A stretch of DNA of 60,000 bases, from contig NC_045141.1 of NCBI RefSeq assembly GCF_008831285.2, forward strand, positions 26,589,315-26,649,314, given 5' to 3'. Within the stretch, counting starts at the first letter, position 1, and each line of letters begins with the position of its first letter. Of this stretch, positions 1 to 10,989 are shown one piece after another. Source of the stretch: Nymphaea colorata (taxonomy: Eukaryota; Streptophyta; Magnoliopsida; Nymphaeales; Nymphaeaceae). The notes under the pieces were generated by a model, which searched no databases, was not told the origin of the DNA, and saw nothing but the letters and a program-made list of their open reading frames with translations. The position numbers and the translations under genes are program-made.

Positions 1-836
1 CAATTGGCAGCATATCTTGATGAAGCCTCCTCTCTGAGTTATTACTATTATTATTATTGTTGTTATTATTTTTACTATTATTTGTATATTGATTTGATTA
101 TTACTATTGAATTTCGTTTGTCCTGTTAATAAGCTAGCCTAGTGTACTGCAATAAAAACCTCTACTGTGTCTATAGGTTCATAAGAATGCCTTTGTCTTG
201 TGCAGAGAGCAATGCTTATGGAAGTCAAACTGTGATTGCTCACTAAGGTTACTGCAGGCCTACTGTGGCAATCCTACTTCAAGGTAATATCTGACCATCT
301 CTTTTTGGCAAACATCATAGAAGATTGTCTATTGAATGGTGTGAATTCCAATTGAGCACACCTTTGGTACCCATGTGAAATGGTCTTCGTGTGATGGTTG
401 TTTTTGTGGCGACAGCCGACATGCTCTAATCCCATCACGCGTGACTAACGTTAGCCTAAAATCCGCGGTTCTAGCCCCAACCGGCAGTCTTCTTTTATTT
501 CCTGCATAGCTTATGAAAGAAGTAACCTCAACAGCCAATGGCTGCCTACCTACTTTGTCTACAGTTCAGGATGACACCTGGAGCCGCTGACAACCATATC
601 CACAAAGCGTCCAATTGTACCTTATTGATTGGTGGGTCAGGTTTGGTTCCCCAATCAGTGAGATGGCTGACCCTATTCTCTTGCTGACCCAGATCTGACC
701 CATATCAAATATGACCAGCTACGGTTTGATGATAAAGGAGATCCAATCAACGTTCAGATCGGATCCATAGAATCAGCTCATTATTAAGTGCCGTTGGGTC
801 TACTGATTTTCATAATATCTAACGTCAAACCCAAAT
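1..836. other. intergenic, no gene seen
   Basis: AT-rich DNA with short ATT/TTA microsatellite tracts near 45-115. No open reading frame here looks like a protein family, and no exon-like block with splice sites was found. It borders the foldback element that begins at 837. Confidence 0.5.
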
Positions 837-1318
837 TAGACCCCATGAATCTGCGGTATCAAGAAATATGAAAATGCTGTTGAATCATACATCAACTTGA
901 TCGCTAAGGGCATTAGAGTTATGAGTAGAATCTAAACTTTGGATAACACATCCTCTTAAATAAAAATTGCTTTCAATCATTAACTGATGCAGTTGGCCTG
1001 TCGCGCTAAGGGCCAACTATAATGTATTTGAAAAAACGTGATGATGGTGATATAAATAACAACTGAATTAGATATATACAACTGAATTATATATAATTCA
1101 GTTGTTATATATCACTATCGCGCTTTTTCAAATACATTATAGTTAGCCCTTAGCGTGACAGGCCAACTGCATCAATTAATGATTGAAAGCAATTTTTTTT
1201 TTGAGAGGCTGTGTTATCCCAAGTTTAGATTCTACTCATAACTCTAATACCCTTAGCTATCGAGTTGATGTATGATTCAACAACATTTTCATATTTCTTG
1301 ATACCGCAGATTCATGGG

Positions 1319-1323
<5 letters not shown>
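837..1323. mobile_element. long-armed foldback element (MITE-like inverted repeat)
   Basis: The left end (TAGACCCCATGAATCTGCGG at 837) reappears as its reverse complement ending at 1323. Matching then continues inward through both arms almost to the centre. The core is a perfect 26-bp palindrome at 1079-1104, and the left side has about 20 extra bases just before it. The arms are about 240 bp each and differ by scattered substitutions. There is no coding capacity. A whole-element palindrome of this size is typical of foldback or MITE transposons, or of an inverted repeat that makes hairpin RNA. A TA at each end could be a target duplication, but the right side runs into a (TA)n tract, so this cannot be decided. 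Confidence 0.8.

Positions 1324-1365
<42 letters not shown>
1322..1365. repeat. (TA)n microsatellite
   Basis: About 44 bp of uninterrupted alternating T and A directly abut the right end of the foldback element. Confidence 0.95.
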
Positions 1366-1370
<5 letters not shown>

Positions 1371-2335
1371 GCACATGATTGAACTTTTTCCAAGAACTGA
1401 CACTTAGTTTCCTCAGTTACAATACGTTGTCCTTATTATAGAAATTTTTGAAAATCAAACACCTAAAATTTCATAAAACTATATTTGCCAAAAAAACAGT
1501 TCCGGTCTAATTTTGGCAAACACCGTGGTAGATTTCTACTTATAAATGAATTTGAAAAAGAGTTTAAAAATTCTGAAATTTTAGTAACCATATGTCACTA
1601 ATATGAGCTGTTATCAGGCAACTTTTGCTAAATAATATTTAGACGCACTCTCTGATAAATCAATTTTATGATCTTTTTGTACTTTAAATGTCATACTCTT
1701 AGCCCCTTTCAACTAGAAGGTTTTCAAATTGAATAAGCTTTTTAAGGGAAGGAAGCTTCTCGGGATCCCTTGGTTTGTCCGTCTCCGTCGACGGGGAACC
1801 GTTTGACAGCAGGGAGAAGGAAGGATCTGGAAACAAGAGGAGTGGGCCTACGCGGGTTCATTCATGTGTAATTGGGAATTTGACATATTCATTCTTCGAA
1901 GAAACAAAGTATTTCAAAAAAGTTTCTAAGAGTCAACTTAGAAACTCTTCTATTGGTTAAGTAACCATGATAGCCTGCTAACTATATTTAAAAGTAACAG
2001 AAAAAAATTAAATTCCTGTTGAGAATTTAAATAAAAACCTGAAGTCCATTTCTGAGATCGGGTGAAAGTGTGTGGACTTTAAATATAATTTTCCCGGCAA
2101 AAGGTTCTGTGCGCCGATAACGAGTTAATGCAAATATATGAAACCCGTAACCGTGTGGCCGGATTCCTCCGTTCTGGTGGCCCTCTGTCGTTCTAAAATT
2201 AGCGATTCCTATTTATTCTTTCCAATTTTCTGGATTCTTCTGAGTTTCTGCACGATGGGATTTGCATAAGAATCGAGTGGTGCGAGAAATTGGCACGAAT
2301 TTTATTTGATAATTGCTGTGCTCGTTCGAGGTGTT
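1366..2335. promoter_or_regulatory. upstream region and 5' leader of the DUF676 gene
   Basis: No other gene is visible. The stretch includes the presumed promoter and 5' untranslated leader of the hydrolase gene starting at 2336. I could not pick a TATA box or transcription start with confidence. Confidence 0.35.
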
Positions 2336-3792
2336 ATGGTTGTGATCTTCTTCCTATTGGCGATTCCTCTTCTTATTCTGGTTCAGTCTTTCTGGTTTGC
2401 GCGGAAGCGTAAGGGAATGCCTGAAGACAGCGGCAACGGTGTTCGCAGCAGCGCCGTTGCCAATGGAGGGGGGACGACCGTCTGGAGACCGTCCGCGTCG
2501 GCGGCACCCGATCACCTCGTTGTCATGGTTAATGGCATCCTTGGAAGGTAACGTTCATTTTTGTAGTTCTTGGTTGTTTAGGCTTTCAATTCATCGTGTT
2601 TCCATTTGCATTATTAGGTTTCTTCTTTCTTCGGGATTTCCGTTCGTCGAATTTCCATTTACACTACTATATATATGTTTTTTTTTTCTTTCCTTCGCAT
2701 TTTAACTCATTGATTTCTAGCTTTCCTTCGCCTTTGGTTCAGATTTTTTTGTTTGAGCAGCGGCTCTGAATAGTTTTCCTTTCCTCAATTCTGATACTTG
2801 CTCGGAAGTTTTGGTTTACCCCACTATTGCGTTAAAGCTTCGTGTTAGATTATTTTGTGCTTCGTGTTTCTGTCGGGAATTAATGCCGACATGGTACGTG
2901 AAGTTCGAAGTCGGTCTTCTATATGCGGAATGAATTTATTTTTTGTTTACGTTTCTTATAACATTGCACCTATACAGAATTGAAGTTGTTATGCTTTTTG
3001 TTTTCCTCTACAATCTTATTCACTTTGAGGTAGTATAATTTGGTGGGAAGGATGAGACACCGCAAAGCAATGATGTTAGGCACTTCTGTGGACTTCCTAA
3101 CAATGAAGGCTCGTTTCCATTAGACACCTGATTTTTCATATTGGTTTCAAGTTAGAAAGTGCAGCATTGCTGCTATGGGTGTCAATCGATGCCAATTGTG
3201 AATAATGTAAATGAAATAAGGTCTTAGGCGACACAAATTACTGGTACTTGAGAACCCATTTCACGATTCATTCAGGATTTAGGAAGACGTTTGATAAGTG
3301 CACGCTGAAACGAGTCAAATTTGTTTTCAGTACTCAACCACTGCAGATTTGTTTCTCTCTTTCTTGTATAAAATATCTTCAGAATATATTATTGCCTTTT
3401 GTCTGTTCTGTTTCTGTTTTGTTTGCCTAGTACCTTTTTTCTTTTTAACGTGTTTTTCTGCCTATTATAAGTAGAGGGAGGGAGAGAGAAGCAAACGCAG
3501 ACGTTGTACTATCCCTGCTGCCTGCTGTTCTGTCTTGTGGCAGGACATACCCTTAGTTTTGAACTGATGGATCACATCGACTTGATGGTTTTCACTGGTG
3601 ACCCTATAGCCATGTGGCAAAGTCTTGTCATCTTGTGAACACAAACAACATTTCAATTCATATGAAAATTGAAGTGAATTGCTATATCAATACATGCTTT
3701 GCTTTGTCATTCCACAAGTAATGAAACCTTGAGCTTGTAAGTCTGAGTTATGTGTGTGCCTATAACTCTCTCTCTCTCTGTGTATGTGTGTC

Positions 3793-3847
<55 letters not shown>

Positions 3848-5643
3848 GTATATATATATTGTGGCCTTTATTCTTTAGATTTAAAGATGGCACCTTTTCT
3901 TTTTTTTTTGTTGCAGTGTAACTGACTGGAAGTTTGGTGCTGAACAATTTGCTCGGATGCTTCCAGATAAAGTGGTTGTTCATTGTAAGTGATGCTATTC
4001 TTTCTTGTTGTCTTCCTTATTAATGTGAAGAGCTTTCTTAAATAATGATATGAACGTAATTTTATGCTATTTGTCATTTTTTTCTTTCTTTTGCAGTTGG
4101 CACATCTTTATTGTGCCCCTGTATTGCATCATCTCATGCTTACATATTTCTAAAAACCATCACTTTTTAATGTACTACTTTCACATGATTGATGCATGTT
4201 AGAAGAGTTCCATGTACTTTTCATTTTTTTTCCCCTCTTCTTGATGTCTGATGGATACATACAAGATGTATTTGGAAGGATCTGAATATTACAACACATG
4301 CTGAAACGGAAATTTTGGCACATCGTATGTACTGAAAGATAATAGCAAGTCATGAAAATAGAATATTAAAAGCTATGTCACATGTACAGGATTTGAGTGC
4401 AGCAAGTATGTAAGTTATGTCACATGGGTACGGGTACGGGTGCTGGTACAGGTGCTGGTACTGGTACGGGTACGGACCATTTTCAAAAAACTTGGGTACG
4501 GGGGTATGGCCGTACACACACACATATATATGTCAAAAAATGCAGAAAAATAACATATTTGCACATATCTATATCAAAAATTTCAAACAGAATAACATAT
4601 TGTCATATTCATAAATACATTCTCATTCTCTTCAGTCTCACTCTCCTCAGTCACATAATTAACATTCAAAATACATCAGCTTTGTTGATTTTCATTCTCC
4701 TCACTCCTCAGTTGCATCATCAAGATTAGAAGGAACAACAGGTTCTGTAAGATCCATATTAAGAGCATGCAAGATAGTTGGACTTGTTCTCAATCAATAC
4801 AAGACAACATGCAACAAAGAATGTTCTGAAATAGGACTTCTTCTCAATCAGTATAGAACATGCAATACAGAATATGCAGAATAAGGTATACGTATACCAA
4901 AACACGAATTAGGTATACAGAATCGGCCCCAGCGACGTCTGACAGCGGCGACAGAAGTAAAATCATCTCCCTGCCGTCTGCCGTCGCTGGCGACAGAAGT
5001 AAGATCATCTCCCCTGCTGTCGTCGGCGACAGAAGTAAGATTGGCAGTGGTGGAGCCAAAGAAAATGAACTAAAAAATGATAAAAACAAAAATATACCGC
5101 CGTTGTTCGCCTCCTGCCGTCGCAAATCGCCGTCTCCGTTCGCCTCCTGCCGTTTTTTTTTTCTAAATTTGTATTTTAGTGCCAAATCTACTTACTCTAT
5201 ATGTATGTACGTATCACAATATTTATGAGAAAATCGAGTAAAATGAAAAAGTCAGGAAAAATTTTCAAGATTCTGAACATCTCACCAACACAAAAATCTC
5301 ACTATTTTATTACGATTTTTCCTGAGTTTAGTACTTTTTTCATTTTAAATGTTTTTATGATTTTTATTTTTTTAAATTGTCAAGATTTTTCCAAGATTTT
5401 TTCGATAAGAACAACTTTTCTAAAAAAATACCCAAGAAAAGCCTGGCTAATATTTTCCCAAGAAAAGTATTTGTGACAATGTACTATGTATACTATATAG
5501 TACATATGTATGTACGTAAAATGTATGTATAACAATAAGATTAAAAGTTAATAAACAATCATTCTATCAATGTTTCGATGAAAACAATGAAATCTGTTAC
5601 ACACCATATATAAGACAGGTTATGTATAAATTATGAAACAGAT

Positions 5644-5675
<32 letters not shown>

Positions 5676-8600
5676 AGATTAAAAATTAACAAGCTATTAT
5701 TCTATCAATGCTTTGGTGGAAATAAAGCAATTTGTTACACACTATACATAAGACAGGTTATATACAGATTGCATATAAAAGCGGAAACAGGAGCAATGGC
5801 TTACACAGTCATGCAGGCACACCGAGGCATAGTGCAGGAAAAAAAATTCAGGAAACAGAAAAGCAGATTTCAAAGATAGTTGCAGTAAAAAATGCAGAGA
5901 AGAAGAATTCAAGGGGGAGGACTGCAGGAAGAAAGAATGGAGATTGATGCAATAGATTGGCTTGCTGGAAAAAAAAATGCAAAAAAGGGAAATGTAAGAT
6001 CCATGCGGTAGATTGGCACTGGCTGCGAAAAACAATTGCAGAAAGAGGAAAATTAATGTGGAGGATCTACACTGGCTAAAAGGAACACAGAGAGAGAGAT
6101 GCATGGGTTCCAATGTCAGAGAAGACAAGAACTAGTCCTGGTCTGTGCTCCAATGAGAGAGAGAGAGATTAATGACACAGGCTGGAAAAAATTGCAGAAA
6201 GAGGGAGACTAATGTTGATGATTAACACTGGCTAAAACAAAAACTAGAGAGGGGTCTTCACTCCAAGGTCTGAGAAAAAATAATGCAGAGTGTAGACCTG
6301 GTCTGTGCTCCAAAGAGAGGAAGAGCGAGCAGCAATTGATCAGTCACCAGTGGTGGTGGGGTGGGAAAACTGAACCTTACTGCTACTGGTAGGAAGAATG
6401 AACAGCGAGAGAGAGAGAGGGAAGGGGAACAAAGAGTAGTCACCGGGCTTTGGTTCCTAATTGCCAGAAACACTGGTTACTTCTCCCTAAGGGGAAGGAG
6501 CTGAGAGAGAGAAAAAGAGAGTAATGTGGGAAGTAGAATGAGAGAGAAGAAAGAGCTGGGGCCGCGACCTGGGAGGAGGGAGGTGTGCTGGTGGGTGGGG
6601 TGGGGTTGAAGGAGCTTTCTATTTCTTTTTCATCAAATTGAGGATGTTTTAGAGCTGTCATTTTGATTGATTGCTGTTGTCTCAAGTTGTGAAAGAACTC
6701 ATTTTTAACAAAAAGTCTGGTGTGGCCAATCACTCTGGACTCTCATTGAACATGTTGATTTCTGCACCTGCACCTAAGCGTGACTTAGGTTAAAAATTGA
6801 TGATGTTTACATACTTTGAGCAGTAAACATGGAGGTCTGTTGAATTCTTGATTGGGTAATTTTAGGTTAATTTTGTATTATGCAACTTCAAAGTAATCAC
6901 TTTCGTTTGCTATAAAATGCATGCTTTTTATGGATTGGATAATGTTAACTTGCACACATCAGCAACACTGCTATTGCTTCTTGGATACAGGCAGATATGA
7001 AGGCATGGCATGCAGTCAGGATTTATGACACCTTTTTCTATTCATGTGATGTTATTCACTTCTAGTTAGGTGTTTTGGTGTTCATACATTACGTGCTTAT
7101 TAGGATGATGGTTGGTGGTTTCATCACTTCATGTACAATAACATCATAGCTATAGCACATAAATTTGGATTGTACCTATAGGAATTCATGCATGTCACAT
7201 GAATTCAGATGAAAACACGGGCATATGGTCATTCATATGAAGTTTTGGTAAATAAAGGCATGTAGAATGGGAGCAACAGCAGGGTATTCTTATGGCAGAC
7301 CACACAATCATGTAGCTTTTCAAGTTTTACTTCATATTTGCCGGTTTGCCCCTTCACGTTGTTATCTATGTTGTGTCAAAACCAATGTTGTTGAAATCTG
7401 TTTCTAAAACTGTTTTTTTCTTCAAAAGATTCAGAGCATTAGATCAAATCAAAATTTTCTTTAAATCAGAAAAATTAAATTACAATTTTCTTTAGGTCCA
7501 AAAATATATAAAAATAAATAAAAATTAAGAGTTCTTTAAAAATTACAACAGAGAAGTAAATATTGGTTTTATAAGGTTCTATCAATCAGAAAGAGATAAT
7601 TAGTAATTGTTCTTTATTTTTTTCATGTCTTTCTTTAGTATTGCTTCTAACTAGTGGTCACCTCTTTATAAAGTGGTGATCCTTCAAACTGGTTATGGAT
7701 ATTACAGGTTTTTGCATTTAATTCCATGTAGGTAGTGAAAGAAATGTCTCCACGTTGACATTAGATGGTATTGATGTGATGGGGGAGCGTTTGGCAGAAG
7801 AGGTTTTGCTCTTTTCTGGAGTATTCATTTAGTCTTAAAGGCTAAAGCATTCGTATACTGTATCTCCTGAAAGTTTATGGCAAATGTATCTGTTAGGTGG
7901 AAGAAGTTATTACACAAATGCCTGGTGTTCGCAAGATCTCATTTGTTGCACACTCTTTGGGAGGGCTAGTTGCTAGGTATGCTATTGGCAGACTATACCG
8001 CCCCCCTTCTTCAGAGAAAGGCTCTCACGAAGGGACAATCTGCGGTCTGGAAGCAATGAATTTCATTACAGTTGCAACACCTCATCTTGGTTCAAGGGGT
8101 TACAAACAGGTATCATTCTCGTGCTCTTTGATAAGTAAATGATGTCCTTGATGACACAAGTAGTTTCTCTTCTTCCTATTTTCTGCGCCAAATATTTGAT
8201 GTATTATAGTGTAAAAACAGACCTCTATGTGGTTTGCTCCTACAAGATCTTAACCTCTATTAGCTTTACGCTGTACTATGACATGGATATGGGTGCCAGT
8301 CAAACATGTTTGTGTTGTTTATTCCAATGTTTGCTTTTAATGCAACTAAAGGTACAGTTTCCTTTGCGGTATCACAACTTAGCATCTTCCATTCACAGGT
8401 TCCCTTTCTTTTTGGTGTTGCTGTGTTTGAAAGAGCTGCTTGTCAGATGAGTCACTGGATCTTTGGGAGAACTGGCAGGCATCTTTTTCTTACTGATTGT
8501 GAAGGGGAACCACCTCTACTTCAACGCATGGTGGCAGATTGTGGCGACCTACATTTCATGTATGTACTTGGTGTGTCTTTACTTTCCAGTACCTGTTTTA

Positions 8601-9230
8601 AGTATGAACCTTCTGCAGGATTCCTATCAAAAGATTTTTCATGTTACTTGATAATGTAGGTCAGCACTACGGGCATTTAGACGAAGAGTAGCATATGCTA
8701 ATGTTAACTATGACCGTATCCTTCTTTTATCAGATTTTCTGATATTTCTTTCAATCTAGCAAGGTCTAGGGCTTCCTTTTTGCCCTTAACTGATACTCAG
8801 ATATTGTTGGCTGGAGAACTGCATCGATTCGGTGTAATCATGAATTGCCGAAGGTATACTATTGTTTCTCTACCCCTTTAATACCTTTATTTGTTTCAAA
8901 TTTCAAAAATTCTACAATTTCGTAGGAGCACTGGGAGGATTCACTAAATGAGAAGTATCCACATATTGTGCATGAAGAGGTTGTCGGGGGATGCACAGAA
9001 CGATATGAACCATCGTCATGCATAAATGATGAATTTGATATGCTGGAAGGTTTATCTCTTTACTCAGATATTTGTCATTAAACAACATATTTGCTGCATT
9101 ATTTAGGACACATGCTTCGTAAAGGTTGGACATCAGATTAATTAATTTTCATCATAATCTTATCCTAAATTGTGATATGGGCATGTTTGGGAACCTTTAA
9201 GAAACCTGGGGGTCTTTGAATCCCCAGCTG

Positions 9231-9262
<32 letters not shown>

Positions 9263-9383
9263 TATCTAATTGCATAGTGGGACCGAGAATTCCCAAAGTG
9301 TCTGGACAGAAAAGAAAAATCATGATTTTTCTTTTCAATGTCTAGATGGGATTTGATGCACTGAAAAAGGATAAGAACAGTGA

Positions 9384-9458
<75 letters not shown>

Positions 9459-9768
9459 GGAAATTGGTAGAAAGCAGACCATTAGCTCAGGGACAAAAAC
9501 CAGATTGATTAAATGTGATGTTTAAGGTGTTTGTTTTTGCAATTTAACATTACCAATATGATCTTAAGAATAGGTCGATGCAAAACATATATTAAGTTGA
9601 TCATTTTTTTGGACAAGAATAAAATGAATGACTCCTATAGCGTCAATGTTTTGATAATAGGAAAATTCACATTTTTCACAAAAAGCAACTTCAATGAACC
9701 ATGTTTTATATCAAAATGGTTTTCATAAATATATTAAGATGTCCGGTTTACAGTCTGATTTCTACCAA

Positions 9769-9826
<58 letters not shown>

Positions 9827-10262
9827 TTTTTGATAAATCTAACTGCATAGAGGAAGCATTTCATGTTTTTGCTGTTTCATCGTTAATAGGATATTAAATG
9901 AACAGGGAGTGCAGTCATCTTGGATAAAAAAAAAAGTCGATATTCATGGTTGCTTAATAAATTGTCCAACTTGCAGATCGGTTAGCATATGGGCTTTTAC
10001 GTGTTCCCTGGGAACGAGTTGATGTAAGTTTCCATACTAGCAAGTGGAGGTTCGTTGCCCACAGTCTGATTCAGGTTGCTCGCTCTTTCTCTCACTCTGT
10101 CTCTCTCTCACACACACCCACGTGGGCCAAATTATATTATATTTATATGTTCTGTTAATAATCTCCTTTATGCAAAATTGAATTTTGTAGGTTAAGATTC
10201 CGTCTGTGCATTCAGAAGGTGTTGATTGCATTATGCACATTATTGATAATTTCATTTGCTAG
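2336..10262 (+). CDS. DUF676 family putative serine esterase / lipase-like protein
   Basis: Exons: 2336-2547, 3917-3984, 7732-7802, 7897-8109, 8399-8559, 8660-8715, 8801-8853, 8926-9049, 9977-10074, 10191-10262. All introns are GT-AG and phases join to 375 residues. The first in-frame ATG is used. An N-terminal hydrophobic segment (about residues 1-20) is followed by basic FARKRK, suggesting a membrane anchor or signal-anchor. The alpha/beta-hydrolase core runs from about residue 58 (DHLVVMVNGILGS) to the end. The nucleophile elbow AHSLGG puts the serine at 137, followed by ATPHLGSRG near 177-185. H348 in FVAHSLIQ is a candidate catalytic histidine, and an aspartate near 221 (LTDCEG) a candidate acid. 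Known plant members are annotated as putative serine esterases or lipases; the substrate is not evident here. The 3.7-kb second intron and the eighth intron carry repeats and transposon-like DNA. The gene converges on the thioesterase gene downstream. Confidence 0.93.
3792..3859. repeat. (TA)n microsatellite in intron 2 of the DUF676 gene
   Basis: Alternating TA with a few TG interruptions, preceded by a (CT)n/(GT)n stretch. It lies about 57 bp upstream of exon 2. Confidence 0.9.
4426..4520. repeat. GGTACGGGTAC-type minisatellite in intron 2
   Basis: Degenerate short repeats built from GGTACGGG and GGTGCTGGTAC units, ending near GGGGGTATGGCCGTAC. The G/C-rich composition contrasts with the AT-rich intron around it and suggests part of an inserted element. 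Confidence 0.7.
4945..5048. repeat. tandem repeats with GGCGACAGAAGTAA units in intron 2
   Basis: Three copies of a roughly 35-45-bp unit beginning GCGACAGAAGTAA start near 4946, 4989 and 5024, separated by C/T-rich CTGCCGTC segments. A related pair of CGCCTCCTGCCGT units follows at 5107-5155. There is no coding sense. Confidence 0.7.
5540..5775. repeat. diverged tandem duplication (about 100-bp units) in intron 2
   Basis: The segment near 5540-5640 (AAGATTAAAAGTTAA, TTCTATCAATG, ACACACCATATATAAGACAGG) recurs in the same order near 5676-5775 with substitutions. The two copies are separated by a (TA)n tract at about 5648-5674. Confidence 0.75.
6022..6320. repeat. diverged direct repeat, about 160-bp period, in intron 2
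   Basis: Two copies begin near 6022 and 6181. Both contain the ordered blocks ATTGCAGAAAGAGG, ACACTGGCTAAAA and CTGGTCTGTGCTCCAA. The surrounding purine-rich DNA is rich in GA tracts. Confidence 0.7.
9387..9456. repeat. (TA)35 microsatellite in intron 8 of the DUF676 gene
   Basis: An uninterrupted alternating AT tract of about 70 bp, directly left of the inverted-repeat element at 9463-9769. Confidence 0.97.
9463..9769. mobile_element. 307-bp MITE-like element with 17-bp terminal inverted repeats
   Basis: The left end reads ATTGGTAGAAAGCAGAC (9463-9479). The right end, reverse-complemented, reads ATTGGTAGAAATCAGAC (9753-9769), one mismatch in 17. The interior is AT-rich and non-coding. Microsatellites on both sides, (TA)n left and (CT)n(TA)n right, hide any target-site duplication, so the superfamily cannot be assigned. 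It lies inside intron 8 of the DUF676 gene. Confidence 0.75.
9770..9823. repeat. (CT)n(TA)n compound microsatellite
   Basis: About 19 bp of CT followed by about 35 bp of TA, directly right of the inverted-repeat element. Confidence 0.95.
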
Positions 10263-10989
10263 AACACATATCATGGAAGCCATACCTTCTAAAAGGAATT
10301 TTGAGTCAAAGTACAAGTGACAAGCAAGGAAGTTCCAATAAAGTAAGCTTCTACATTTTTCTTCCAGGCGACCACTCTTTTTTTTTTAATCTTTTCTCAT
10401 CCCTGGATATTAGCTTGTGTATGCTCTTGGTATTGTTGAGGTGTGTTAATCCCAAAGGACAAGCATAAGTAAAAGCAATGAGGAAAAGATGTTGACATGG
10501 TTTATAATTTTATAAATTTACAGGCAGCATCCTGCTCCATTTCTAATTTTTTTAATCAATTATTAAATTTCTTTCCGAGCATTGATTCTTTCAGTTTCTT
10601 TATTTGCAGGTGAATGGAGAGCTAAGATCATCTGCATACTCTAATATATTACTAATGAAAAGGCGATCAAGGAGACAAATTGGGTTCTCTTTGTTTGGCT
10701 GGTAGTTTATGTCAATGTAAACACCGAAATTGCCGTTTTAGAGGAAGTGCTAGTGTGACTTGCACTAATAATTGCTCCAAAGTATGTAAAATTAAAAATA
10801 AACCATCAAGTATTTCCTGTACTTGGAAAGTTTCAATAGTGCACTATCGGCTTTGCAACAATTCTTCCTTGCCGGCTCTATACCCGTGCCACATGGCCGA
10901 TCCACTTAAACAAAGAAGTGATCATTCATTCTTGATGCACAGAGATCCATACAATATCAATGCTTCATTTATCATGCATGTGAACAACT
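10263..10989. other. convergent intergenic / 3' untranslated DNA
   Basis: The stop codons of the plus-strand DUF676 gene and the minus-strand thioesterase gene face each other across 727 bp. This stretch should hold both 3' untranslated regions. A plus-strand open frame at 10680-11054 runs into the antisense of the thioesterase last exon and shows no family resemblance. Confidence 0.6.

Noticed and set aside
10021-10026. GT donor directly after GTTGAT in exon 9 of the DUF676 gene
   Set aside because: Reading on gives VSFHTSKWRFVAHSLIQ, a conserved part of the family, and a second donor at 10075 keeps the phase. The exon was therefore extended.
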